From: Tistrella mobilis KA081020-065 | Lineage (GTDB): Bacteria; Pseudomonadota; Alphaproteobacteria; Tistrellales; Tistrellaceae | Assembly: GCF_000264455.2 (NCBI RefSeq) | Contig: NC_017956.1 | Location: 2,215,501 to 2,279,500, forward strand | Reading direction: 5' to 3' | DNA: 64,000 nucleotides | Shown here: positions 53,574 through 63,436 of the stretch, piece after piece | Position numbering within the stretch: position 1 is the first letter of the stretch | How the letters are laid out: each line of letters starts with the position of its first letter | Position numbers and translations under genes: made by a program | The notes under the pieces: generated by a model | Seen by the model: only the letters and a program-made list of their open reading frames with translations | The model's database searches: none | What the model was told of the DNA's origin: nothing

Positions 53574-54287
53574 TCAATGCCCGCCCTCCAGATAGGCCCG
53601 CCGCACTTCCGGATCGGCCAGCAGCGCCTGGCCGGTGCCCGAGGTGACGATCTGGCCGGTGGCCATCACATAGCCGCGATGGGCCAGTTTCAGCGCATGG
53701 AAGGCGTTCTGTTCCACCAGGAAGATGGTGATCTTCTCAGAGGTGTTGATCTCGCGGATGATCGAAAAGATCTGCTTCACCACCAGCGGTGCCAGCCCCA
53801 GCGACGGCTCGTCGAGCAGCAGCAGCCGTGGGCGGCTCATCAGCGCCCGGCCGATCGCCAGCATCTGCTGTTCACCGCCCGACAGCGTGCCGCCGCGCTG
53901 ATTGCGCCGCTCCTTCAGCCGCGGGAACAGGTCGAAGACCCGCTCCAGATCCTGCGCGAAATATTTGGGATCGGTGGTCACCGCCCCCAGCTGCAGGTTC
54001 TCGATCACCGACATGCGCGGGAAGACCCGCCGGCCCTCGGGCGACTGGGCAATCCCCATGCGCACGATCTGGTGGGTGTCGAGACCGGTGATGTCCTGGC
54101 CGTCGAAGACGATCCGGCCGGACCGCGCCCGCGGATTGCCGCAGATGCTCATCAGCAGGGTCGACTTGCCGGCGCCATTGGCGCCGATCAGCGACACGAT
54201 CTCGCCCTCGGCCACCGACATCGACACACCCTTCAGCGCCTGGATGTTGCCGTAGAAGGTTTCCAGCCCCGAAATCTCCAGCATCAC
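53574..54287 (-). CDS. livF: Branched-chain amino acid ABC transporter ATPase LivF
   Basis: The 237-residue ATPase has Walker A GANGAGKST, QSPEGRRVFPRMSVIENL, signature TLSGGEQQMLAIGRALM, Walker B LLLLDEPSLGLAPL and H-loop LVEQNA. It works with LivG. Its start overlaps the livG stop by four bases (ATGA). Confidence 0.93.
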   Translation of the reverse strand: MMLEISGLETFYGNIQALKGVSMSVAEGEIVSLIGANGAGKSTLLMSICGNPRARSGRIVFDGQDITGLDTHQIVRMGIAQSPEGRRVFPRMSVIENLQLGAVTTDPKYFAQDLERVFDLFPRLKERRNQRGGTLSGGEQQMLAIGRALMSRPRLLLLDEPSLGLAPLVVKQIFSIIREINTSEKITIFLVEQNAFHALKLAHRGYVMATGQIVTSGTGQALLADPEVRRAYLEGGH

Positions 54288-55171
54288 TGCGCCTCCGGGC
54301 TGATGCCGAGATCGGCTGCGACCTCGGGCGGCAGTTCGTCATCCTCTTCCTCGCCCAAATAGGCGCGGATGACGGCGGGGTCGTTGCGCACCGCTTCCGG
54401 CAGGCCGTCGGAAATCTTGCGGCCGTAATCCAGCACCACGACGTGGTCGGAAATGGTCATCACCACGCTCATGTCGTGTTCAATCAGCAGCAGCCCGACC
54501 CCGTCACGATCACGGATCGAGAGCAGCAGATCGTTCAGTTCCAGCGATTCCCGCGGGTTGAGACCCGCCGCCGGCTCGTCCAGACACAGCACCGCCGGGC
54601 GGGTGCACATGGCACGGGCAATCTCCAGTCGGCGCTGATGACCATAGGGCAGCTCGCTCGCCAGCCGGTCGGCATGGTCCATCAGCTCCACCCGCCGCAG
54701 CCAGTCCACAGCCAGTTCAAGGGCCTCGGTCTCGACCTTACGATAGGATGGCAGGCCGAACAGCCCGGCAATGGAGAAGGCGGAAGCGCGCATCAGAAGG
54801 TTGTGCTGGGCGACCAGCAGGTTTTCCAGCACCGACAGGCTCGGGAACAGCCGGATGTTCTGGAAGGTGCGCGCCACACCGGCGCGGGCGATGCGGAAGC
54901 CGTCCATCCGCTCCAGCTTGCGGGCGCCTGCCGCGGTGTGGAGGGTCAGCGCCCCCGCCGTCGGCCGGTAGAAACCGGTCAGGCAGTTGAACACCGTGGT
55001 CTTGCCGGCGCCGTTCGGGCCGATGATCGCGGTGATCTCGCCCTTGGCGGCGGTGAAGCTCAGATCGTTCACGGCGGTCAGCCCGCCGAAACGCATGGTC
55101 AGGTGCTCGACCTCGAGCAGCGGCGCCGGGGCGGTGGTCGCGCGGGGCGCCGCGGTTGCGGTCGTCGTCAT
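54284..55171 (-). CDS. livG: Branched-chain amino acid ABC transporter ATPase LivG
   Basis: The protein has 295 residues from ATG 55171, which lies nine bases after GGAGG. The motifs are Walker A GPNGAGKTT, VARTFQNIRLFPSLSVLENL, signature LPYGHQRRLEIARAM, Walker B LCLDEPAAGL and H-loop LIEHDMSVV. The ARTFQNIRLF motif is the LivG hallmark. ATG 55207, overlapping livM, is a less likely start. Confidence 0.92.
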   Translation of the reverse strand: MTTTATAAPRATTAPAPLLEVEHLTMRFGGLTAVNDLSFTAAKGEITAIIGPNGAGKTTVFNCLTGFYRPTAGALTLHTAAGARKLERMDGFRIARAGVARTFQNIRLFPSLSVLENLLVAQHNLLMRASAFSIAGLFGLPSYRKVETEALELAVDWLRRVELMDHADRLASELPYGHQRRLEIARAMCTRPAVLCLDEPAAGLNPRESLELNDLLLSIRDRDGVGLLLIEHDMSVVMTISDHVVVLDYGRKISDGLPEAVRNDPAVIRAYLGEEEDDELPPEVAADLGISPEAQ

Positions 55172-55190
55172 CCGATGGATCCTCCCCGCC

Positions 55191-56515
55191 TCATCCGTCG
55201 CGCCCATTGAGGCCCAGCCTGGACCTCAATCGCGAGAGCTGCATGGTCGGCTCGCGGAAGGCGAGCAGGCCGCGCGGCCGCCAGATCATGATCAGCACCA
55301 TGGCGAGGCCGAAGAACAGCATGCGGAACTGCTGCAGATCACGGGCGAGTTCCGGCAGCAGGATCAGCAGGATGGCGGCCAGAACCACGCCGACCTGGCT
55401 GCCCATGCCGCCCAGCACCACGATCGCCAGGATCACGGCGCTTTCGGTGAAGACGAAGCTCTCGGGGCTGATGAAGCCTTGGCGGGTGGCGAAGAAGGCG
55501 CCGGCGAAGCCGCCGAAAGTGGCCCCCAGCGCGAAGGCCGAGAGCTTCACATTGGTGGGATTGATGCCCAGCGACCGGCAGGCGATCTCGTCCTCGCGCA
55601 GGGCCTCCCAGGCGCGGCCGATCGGCAGCTTGCGCATACGCAGCACCACCAGATTGGTGATCAGCGCCAGCGCCAGGATCAGGTAGTAGAGGAACACCAC
55701 CCGGTGTTCCGAGGAATAGGAGAGCCCGAACAGCTCGTGGAAGGCGGTCTCGCCCTCGCCGGCATTGCGGGTGAACTCGAACCCGAAAAAGCTCGGCCGC
55801 GGAATGCTCGCGATGCCGTTGGGGCCGCCGGTGAACCAGCTCCAGTTCAGCAGCACCACGCGGATGATTTCGCCGAACCCCAGCGTCACGATCGCCAGAT
55901 AGTCGCCGCGCAGACGCAGCACCGGATAGCCGAGCGCGATGCCGAACGAGGCAGCGAACAGCCCGGCCAGCGGCAGGCAGGCCCAGAAGGACCAACCGAA
56001 ATAGGCGTTCAGCAGCGCATAGGAATAGGCGCCGACGGCATAGAAGGCGACATAGCCGAGGTCGAGCAGACCGGCCAGGCCGACCACGATGTTGAGGCCC
56101 CAGCCCAGCATCACATAGATCAGCACCAGGGTGGCGAGGTCGACCGAGGTGCGGTCCATGAACGGCATCAGCGGCAGGATGATCGCCACGACGATACCGC
56201 CCCAGCCGATGCCCTTCAGATATTTCGCCACACCCTGGCCGGCATGGGTGCCGGCGCGGGCGCCGCCATGGGCCGGGCCGCGGACCCGGGCCCAGGTGGT
56301 GATGGCCAGCCGGCCGAAGAACACCGCGACGACCGCGATGATCAGCCAGTCCCAACGCGGTTCCACCACCACGACCGGGCCTTCGGCGACGGTCTTGAGG
56401 CCCAGCATCGGCAGGGCCAGGATGAAGGCGACGAAGGCGGCGAGACCCGCATCCTTGATCGCCGCGCCGACGGGATTGGGCCGGCCGGCGGCAGGGGTTC
56501 CGGTGGTGGTCGCCA

Positions 56516-56516
<1 letters not shown>
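55191..56516 (-). CDS. livM: Branched-chain amino acid ABC transporter permease LivM
   Basis: This 441-residue membrane protein is the longer permease. It has an N-terminal extension of more than 100 residues with additional hydrophobic stretches, as in many LivM proteins. The signature LAGLLDLGYVAFYAVGAYSY and VVLGGMGSQVGVVLAA follow. EDEIACRSLGINPTNVKLSAF is the coupling helix. It overlaps livH by one base at 56516. Confidence 0.92.
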
Positions 56517-57430
<914 letters not shown>

Positions 57431-57945
57431 GACCCCCCGATACGGTCTTGGTCACGGCCGTCATGACGCGCAGCCCCTGACATCATCATCCCGTCTGCCC
57501 GGCTGATCGCCTCCGTCGGACACACACGCCCCGCAACCGGCATCCCCTCTCCCCCGAGAGAATGGCCCTGTGCTTCCGGCAGGTCTCTGACCTGACCCAC
57601 CGTCCCGGTCGTCTACGTGGTCCGGACGGATGACGCCTTCCCCCTGGTCATCCGTGATCGCCCGTCATGCCCTGCAATCGTCTTGCAGCCCCCGGTGTCG
57701 AGGCTTCTCTGCGACCCCCCGGTCGCGGCCTCGATCCCCTGTCATCGATCTGTCGAAAAGAGTAGCCACTGGCCACAGGGTGCGGCAAGCCCCGAATGCC
57801 GCTTTCCCGAAGATTTGCGCCCACGGCACTATCGCATCGCGTTCCTTCCGGGAAACTCGGGAGGCACATGCAACTTCGAACATATTCGCAGGTCCCGTCC
57901 ACCATCAGTGGACGGCGGATCCGGCCGGTCGGCGGCCCCGGACCG
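57431..57945. other. 515-base gap upstream of livH
   Basis: I find no supported gene here. The only clear element is an 8-bp perfect inverted repeat at 57895-57915 (CCGTCCAC / GTGGACGG). It lies just after the DUF6898-like gene on the minus strand and may end its transcript, though without a U-run. The livH promoter is probably nearer 57450-57650; I could not pick out boxes. Confidence 0.45.
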
Positions 57946-58200
57946 TCACGCGATGATCGAACGGCCGCCGGGGCGCGGAACCGTCGCGGGCGCCGCATCC
58001 CGTGCAGGTCGCGCCCCCGCATTCCGGCGGTTGCGGACATAGGCGAGCTTGTCGCGCGCCAGCCGCGCCAGCGCCGCCTCGGGCGTGCCGTGGGGCGCCA
58101 TGAACGCCACCTCCTCACCCGTGGCCGCATCCACGGCCGCCACCCTCAGGAAGCCTGCGGTCGCGGTAATCTCCAGCAGAATATCGGCATCGGCGGCCAT
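57946..58200 (-). CDS. Small DUF6898-like protein
   Basis: The 84-residue protein begins ILLEITATAGFLRVAAVDAATGEEVAFMAP, two beta strands as in the small DUF6898 group of Alphaproteobacteria. It then has an Ala/Arg-rich helix (AALARLARDKLAYVRNRR) and a basic tail. AAGGA lies seven bases before the ATG. Function unknown. It follows hemA, separated by a terminator. Confidence 0.62.
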   Translation of the reverse strand: MAADADILLEITATAGFLRVAAVDAATGEEVAFMAPHGTPEAALARLARDKLAYVRNRRNAGARPARDAAPATVPRPGGRSIIA

Positions 58201-58275
58201 GGGCGGATCCTTCGGCGGATGATCCGGATAATCTGGCCCCGCCCGGCCTGCGACACAAGTCGCACCGATACAAGA

Positions 58276-58305
58276 ACGGCGCCGGAGGAAGCTCTCCGGC
58301 GCCGT
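58276..58305 (-). terminator. Terminator of hemA
   Basis: A 12-bp perfect stem (ACGGCGCCGGAG / CTCCGGCGCCGT) with a six-base loop sits 28 bases after the hemA stop. The U-run is weak (CTTGTATC), so some read-through into the DUF6898-like gene is possible. Confidence 0.7.
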
Positions 58306-58333
58306 CGGTTCGAATGCCTGCGGAAAAGGCGGA

Positions 58334-59560
58334 TCAGGCGACCGCGACCCCCTGGCGGCGATCGAGGCCGAGTTCGCTCCAGACCGAGAGCAGCGCTTCG
58401 ACCAGCTGGTCCATCATCGCGTCGTCATGGAAGGGGCTGGGCGTGAAGCGCAGCCGTTCGGTACCGCGCGGCACGGTCGGGTAGTTGATCGGCTGGACAT
58501 AGATGCCGTGCTCGTCCAGCAGCAGGTCGCTGGCCTTCTTGCACGCCACCGGATCCCCCACCATCACCGGTACGATATGGCTGACCGACGGCATCACCGG
58601 CAGGCCCGCTTCGGCGAGCAGCCGCTTCAGCCGGGCCGCACGCTCCTGATGGCGGCTGCGTTCGACCGTGCTTTCCTTCAGATGCCGCACGCTCGCCAGC
58701 GCACCGCCCGCGATCGCCGGAGGCAGCGAGGTCGAGAAGATGAAGCCCGGCGCATTGCTGCGGATGAAATCGACCGTCGCGGCCGAGGCGGCGACATAGC
58801 CGCCGACCACGCCGAAGGCCTTGGCGAGGGTGCCCTGGATCAGGTCGATCCGTCCCATCAGCTCCCGCGCTTCGGCGACACCGCCGCCACGCGGGCCGTA
58901 GAGGCCCACGGCGTGAACCTCGTCGATATAGGAGAAGGCGCCATGGCGTTCGCAGACATCCAGGATCTCCGCGATCGGCGCGATGTCGCCATCCATCGAA
59001 TAGACCGATTCGAAGGCCACGATCTTGGGCGCCGCCGGGTCGACAGAGGCGAGCTTCGCCTCAAGATCGGCCGGGTCATTGTGCCGGAAGATGTGCCGCG
59101 CCGCGCCGGAATGCCGGATGCCGGCGATCATCGAGGCGTGGTTGAGCGCGTCGGAGAACAGATGGCATCCGGGCAGACCACGCGCGAGAGTCGAAAGCGC
59201 CGCCTCGTTGGCGTTGTAGCCCGAGGTGAACAGCAGGGCCGCTTCCTTGCCGTGCAGATCGGCAAGCTCGGCTTCCAGCAGCACATGCAGGTGGTTGGTG
59301 CCCGAAATGTTGCGTGTGCCGCCGGCACCGGCGCCCATGTTCCGCACCGCATCCTGCATGGCCGCAAGCACCTTGGGGTGCTGGCCCATGCCCAGATAAT
59401 CGTTGCTGCACCAGACGACGATGTCGCGGGTCCCCTGGGGACCGTGATGGGTGGCGCGCGGGAAAGCGCCGGCATGGCGTTCGAGATCGGCGAAGACGCG
59501 GTAGCGGCCTTCGCGCTTCAGATCAGAGAGCGCGGCCTCGAAAAACGCCTGATAGTCCAT
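58334..59560 (-). CDS. hemA: 5-aminolevulinate synthase
   Basis: The 408-residue PLP enzyme condenses glycine with succinyl-CoA, the first step of heme synthesis by the Shemin pathway. The internal aldimine Lys is K247 in [15 protein letters not shown]. The cofactor Asp/His lie in [17 protein letters not shown], and GYNANEAAL and [13 protein letters not shown] are further family marks. ATG 59560 has TGAGG six bases upstream; the longer frame to 59716 is not supported. The upstream gap holds no clear FNR box. Confidence 0.95.
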   Translation of the reverse strand: MDYQAFFEAALSDLKREGRYRVFADLERHAGAFPRATHHGPQGTRDIVVWCSNDYLGMGQHPKVLAAMQDAVRNMGAGAGGTRNISGTNHLHVLLEAELADLHGKEAALLFTSGYNANEAALSTLARGLPGCHLFSDALNHASMIAGIRHSGAARHIFRHNDPADLEAKLASVDPAAPKIVAFESVYSMDGDIAPIAEILDVCERHGAFSYIDEVHAVGLYGPRGGGVAEARELMGRIDLIQGTLAKAFGVVGGYVAASAATVDFIRSNAPGFIFSTSLPPAIAGGALASVRHLKESTVERSRHQERAARLKRLLAEAGLPVMPSVSHIVPVMVGDPVACKKASDLLLDEHGIYVQPINYPTVPRGTERLRFTPSPFHDDAMMDQLVEALLSVWSELGLDRRQGVAVA

Positions 59561-59853
59561 CACTAACCTCACAACACGTCGTGACGCGGTCCGCCCGGCG
59601 GTTCGTCCGTCGGGCTCGAGACCCACGTGCCGGGAAGGCTTCTCCCGCAGGACCGGTTCCGGTCGGGAGACCGGTCGGAACGAGGCGCTTCCTCTTGGCT
59701 CGGACACGTCACGCACCCGAACCGGCGTATCGGCCAGAGACCGGCAGTGCGGCCTGAAACCGGCGTCGCCCGAGGCGTGACATGTTCATGCCACAAAGAT
59801 AGGCCGACAGCCTACGCGACACAACGACGCGCCGCGGATGGGCGCCCGGAAAT

Positions 59854-60339
59854 TCAGGCGTCGACCGGCTCTGCCGCACCCGATCCGCCCTCGTCGCCCG
59901 CGACTGCGAGGCGGTAGCGCTCGGTGGTGCGATCAACCCGGCGGGCCAGCTCGCGCATGATCTCCACCGCCATCTGCGGCACCTGCGCGATCAACTGGAA
60001 GAACAGTTCCTTGGAAATCCGGAGCGCGATGACCGGGGTTGCCGCCACCACCGTCGCGGTCCGGGGCACGTCGCACAGAATGGCGATTTCGCCGACCACG
60101 TCGTTGCGGCCCAGATCGGCCACTTTCAACGGGCCGCGCGGGGTTGCCACCTGCACCTCGGCCGAGCCCTCGACGATGATGAACACCGCATCACCGACAT
60201 CGCCCTCGGCAAACACCCGGTCGCCCGGATCGAAGGTCAGCCGCTCGCTGGTGAAGGCGACGAGCTTGAGCTTGGCCGGCTCGATGTTGGCGAACATCGG
60301 CACATTGCGCAGCACTTCGACATCGCGAATCAGGCTCAC
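59854..60339 (-). CDS. Cyclic nucleotide-binding-domain protein
   Basis: The 161-residue protein is a single cNMP-binding-like beta-roll with no DNA-binding domain. Motifs include FDPGDRVFAEGDVGDAVFIIVEGSAEV and LGRNDVVGEIAILCDVPRTATVVA. The start is GTG 60339, five bases after a perfect AGGAGG, which outweighs the ATGs at 60384 and 60399. It follows the split ABC exporter gene by 91 bases in the same direction, so the two are probably co-transcribed. The protein may report cAMP or another ligand to its partner. Confidence 0.82.
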   Translation of the reverse strand: MSLIRDVEVLRNVPMFANIEPAKLKLVAFTSERLTFDPGDRVFAEGDVGDAVFIIVEGSAEVQVATPRGPLKVADLGRNDVVGEIAILCDVPRTATVVAATPVIALRISKELFFQLIAQVPQMAVEIMRELARRVDRTTERYRLAVAGDEGGSGAAEPVDA

Positions 60340-60430
60340 CGTCGCCTCCTGCCCCTTGGCAGCCGGGTCATCGCCGGCGCCCATTCCCCTTGCATGCATC
60401 CCACGGGACGCATTCCCCGATCGCGCACCG

Positions 60431-63076
60431 TCAGCCCTCGGACGTCAGGCGGCGGAAGGCGCTGCCTTCCTGATCGATCTCGTCCGGCGTGCCGGTTTGT
60501 GCAACCCGCCCGCCCTGCATCACGACCACACGGTCGAAACTCCGCGCCAGCGCCGGGCGCTGCAGCGACCACACGATGCAATGCCCGGCCATCGCCTCGC
60601 GCAGGCGCTCCACCAGATCCACCTGCTCCAGCGTGTCGACGGCGGAGGTCGCTTCCGACAGGACCAGCAGATCCGGCCGCTTGAGCAGCGCCCGCGCGAT
60701 CGCCGCCTTCTGGCGCTGTGCATTCGACAGCCTGGAACCGCCGGAGCCCACCTGGAAGGCCAGCCCCGCGGCCATCACCACGTCGCGCAGCTCCGCCTCG
60801 TCGATCACCTGGGCGAGCTTCTGCCCCACTTTGCCGCGCGCCTGGGCCTGGCCGTGGACGATGCGTCCGAACAGGATGTTGTCCTGGATGGAACTGCGGG
60901 CATGATAGCGCGTCCGGTCGAAGAACTCGATCCGTGCCTTGAGGTCGCCGGGTCCGTGTTCCATCAGGCGCTTGCGCGCGATCAGGATCCGCTCCCGCAC
61001 CCGATCGTCGAGCACGTCCAGCCGGTGACGGGCGGGGATCAGCTGCAGGGCCAGACCGACCAGGCGGCGACGTTCCTGGGCGTCGAGTGCGCCCACGCCC
61101 TCGCGCTCGATACGGTTCAGCAGCGTCTGATACCCCGGCAGGTCTTCCGACGAGATGAAGCTGTACTGCTCGAAGAATTCATGGTCGGGCGGCAGATCGG
61201 CGAAGAGTTCGATCATCGTGGCGGCGATGCGCCGGCCGGCCTCGACCAGATCTGCATCCAGCGCACCATCGGTCAGCACCTCTTCGACGAAGGGATGCTC
61301 GACCAGCGCCTCCAGCTCTTCACCATCGCCGCGCGGGGCGCCGAACAGCAGGTTTTCGGCGACACTGGCGTTGTCGTTCCAGCGCTCCACCTCGAAGGGT
61401 TCGACCAGCTTGCCCAAGCCTTCCGTGCCCAGGGCGTCGTGGAACTTCTCGCGGCCTTCCAGCACCCGGGCCGCGCGCTCGGGCTCCGCCTCGGGGTCGA
61501 TCCGGCCGCGCAGGCCCAGTGCGAAGACATCGTCGTCCAGCCGCACGATCTTCAGGGCTTCGATCATCCGGCGCTCGACCGCCTCGATCCCCTCGCCGCC
61601 GACCGCTTCGTAATCGATCCAGTCGGCGTTGATATCCCATTCGCAATTGCCCGAGCGCCGTGCCTCGTTCAGGTCCCGCTCCCACAGCCGCTTCGCCTCC
61701 CCGTCCAGCTCGCGCGCGATGACCGGGCGATGCTTCAGACCGTAGAGCAGGTTGTCGGCCAGGGCGCCGTTGAAGAACACGGTCGAGGCGCCGACGAAGG
61801 CGATGCGCCGCCCGACCACCGCATCGGGCAGGCTGGCCAGATCCTGGCCGCCGATCGTCACCCGTCCCGATTGCGGGTCGGCCAGACGCGCCAGGATCAA
61901 GGCCAGTTCGTGCTTGCCGCTGCCGGCGCCGCCGACCACGGCGGTATGGGCGTCGAGCGGCAGATGCAGGCTCACCCCTTCCAGCAGCTGGATTTCGCCC
62001 TCGTCGGCCAGGCTGACGCCCGAGAGGACGATCTCACCCGTGAAGGGCTCGATCTTCGGCGGATCCGACAGCAGACGGTCGGGATCGATCATGCCGGCGG
62101 GCTCGAACTGGGCCACGACCTGCTCATACTTGATCCGCGCGTCTTCCTTCATCTGATAGTAGGCAAGCAGTTCTTTCCAAGGCGAATACAGCTCCTTATA
62201 GGCGCTGATCACCGCCACCAGGGCACCGACCGACAGCTGTCCCTTGATCACCAGATAGCCGCCGATGGTGAAGAAAAAGAACGGCCCCAGCTGGGATATG
62301 AAATTGTTCAGGAACTTGATGAAGAATTTTCGGATATAGATCTCGTAGCGAACCCAGAACACGGCATTCATACGGTTCGCAAAGTCCGCCAGCTCATATG
62401 CTGCCGTATCGTTCGATCGGATCTCCTGAATGCCAGTGATCGTCTCGCCGATCCGGTCAGAGACCTTGCGCATCAGCCGCACCCGGGTCTTGCCCAGGTT
62501 GTTGACCTTCCGCTGCAGCTTCGGGATCAGATAGATCTGGATCGGATAGAGTGAGATCGCCGCCAGGCCCATCAACGGATCCTGGACGAACAAAAAGACC
62601 AGAATGGTCAGCAGTGTGCCGCCCTGATAGGCGGGGGTCGCGATCGCCTCGGCGATGTAGCCGCCAAGCGGCTCCACCTCGCTGGTGATCATCGGAATGG
62701 TCTCGCCGGCACTGGTCCGGCGGAAATGCGGCAGCGGGAAGCGCAGCACCCGCATGAACAGGTCATAGCGCAGCCGCCGGAGCATGCGCTCGCCCAAGAG
62801 GCCCTTGTAGACGTTGATGACGTATTTGAAGGCCTGGTTGACGATGACCAGCAACAGGAAGATGGCGCAGAGCGCGAACAGATATTCCAGCTGATCGAAT
62901 TCAAACCCGAAATAGGTCTTCGGGAAATCGCTACCCTGGATCGCCTTGTTCAGGATGACCTTGGGCAGGTCCAGAAAAATATAGAGGAAGGGGAAGGATG
63001 CGACGGTAAGGATCAGAAGGATGATCTGATGTCGCAGACTATGGCGAACGATATAGCGGAACAGCGAATGTTCCAT
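60431..63076 (-). CDS. ABC exporter-like protein with a degenerate, insertion-split ATPase domain
   Basis: With ATG 63076 (GGGG nine bases upstream) the protein has 881 residues. Residues 1-320 form a type I exporter membrane domain of six helices (GETIPMITSEVEPLGGY; IGETITGIQEIRSND). The ATPase part has an altered Walker A, GGAGSGKHE at 382-390 (His in place of Ser/Thr). About 290 residues are then inserted before the signature, which reads LSNAQ at 783-787 where LSGGQ is usual. Walker B is LLVLSEATSAVD, with Ser in place of Asp, and the usual H-loop His is not visible (WSLQRP). A helix motif ending ENLLFG or similar appears three times (437-446, 570-579, 729-738). Cargo unknown. Confidence 0.82.
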   Translation of the reverse strand: MEHSLFRYIVRHSLRHQIILLILTVASFPFLYIFLDLPKVILNKAIQGSDFPKTYFGFEFDQLEYLFALCAIFLLLVIVNQAFKYVINVYKGLLGERMLRRLRYDLFMRVLRFPLPHFRRTSAGETIPMITSEVEPLGGYIAEAIATPAYQGGTLLTILVFLFVQDPLMGLAAISLYPIQIYLIPKLQRKVNNLGKTRVRLMRKVSDRIGETITGIQEIRSNDTAAYELADFANRMNAVFWVRYEIYIRKFFIKFLNNFISQLGPFFFFTIGGYLVIKGQLSVGALVAVISAYKELYSPWKELLAYYQMKEDARIKYEQVVAQFEPAGMIDPDRLLSDPPKIEPFTGEIVLSGVSLADEGEIQLLEGVSLHLPLDAHTAVVGGAGSGKHELALILARLADPQSGRVTIGGQDLASLPDAVVGRRIAFVGASTVFFNGALADNLLYGLKHRPVIARELDGEAKRLWERDLNEARRSGNCEWDINADWIDYEAVGGEGIEAVERRMIEALKIVRLDDDVFALGLRGRIDPEAEPERAARVLEGREKFHDALGTEGLGKLVEPFEVERWNDNASVAENLLFGAPRGDGEELEALVEHPFVEEVLTDGALDADLVEAGRRIAATMIELFADLPPDHEFFEQYSFISSEDLPGYQTLLNRIEREGVGALDAQERRRLVGLALQLIPARHRLDVLDDRVRERILIARKRLMEHGPGDLKARIEFFDRTRYHARSSIQDNILFGRIVHGQAQARGKVGQKLAQVIDEAELRDVVMAAGLAFQVGSGGSRLSNAQRQKAAIARALLKRPDLLVLSEATSAVDTLEQVDLVERLREAMAGHCIVWSLQRPALARSFDRVVVMQGGRVAQTGTPDEIDQEGSAFRRLTSEG

Positions 63077-63436
63077 CGATACGCACCCCTTCTTGTTCTT
63101 CTTGTCCGCCCCCACGAAGGCCGGAATCGCCCCATCCCGGCAGCCGCCCCTCCGGCCGCCGATCAGCCTAAGCGCAGCGCAGGCCGGCCGCAAGTCCGAC
63201 GGTCGGAAGACGGCCGGGAGCAGTGCCCGGATATGTCGTCCGTTCCCCCCTTACCCCCGGTTCCTGCCCCCCTGTTCAGGCCGCCCTGTTCAGGCGCCCC
63301 CCGTTCCGATGGTTGTGGGGGCCGAGACCGCAATGCCATCGTCGCGTCAAGGACGGGTTAACCATAGTCCGTAAAGACGGCCCGGCATCGCCGGGGCCGG
63401 TGCATCACGACGCGATACGATCAGGGGCTAGAGGCC
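63077..63436. other. Gap between the split ABC gene and a secreted-protein gene
   Basis: No gene is supported here. CCTGTTCAGGC occurs twice in direct repeat (63271-63281 and 63285-63295). The two flanking genes are divergent, so both promoters should lie here. Confidence 0.45.

Noticed and set aside
59561-59853. Regulatory box for hemA (FNR or CrtJ type) in the upstream gap
   Set aside because: No TTGAT-N4-ATCAA or TGT-N12-ACA site is clear; only imperfect GC-rich repeats around GACCGGTTCCGGTCGG are seen.
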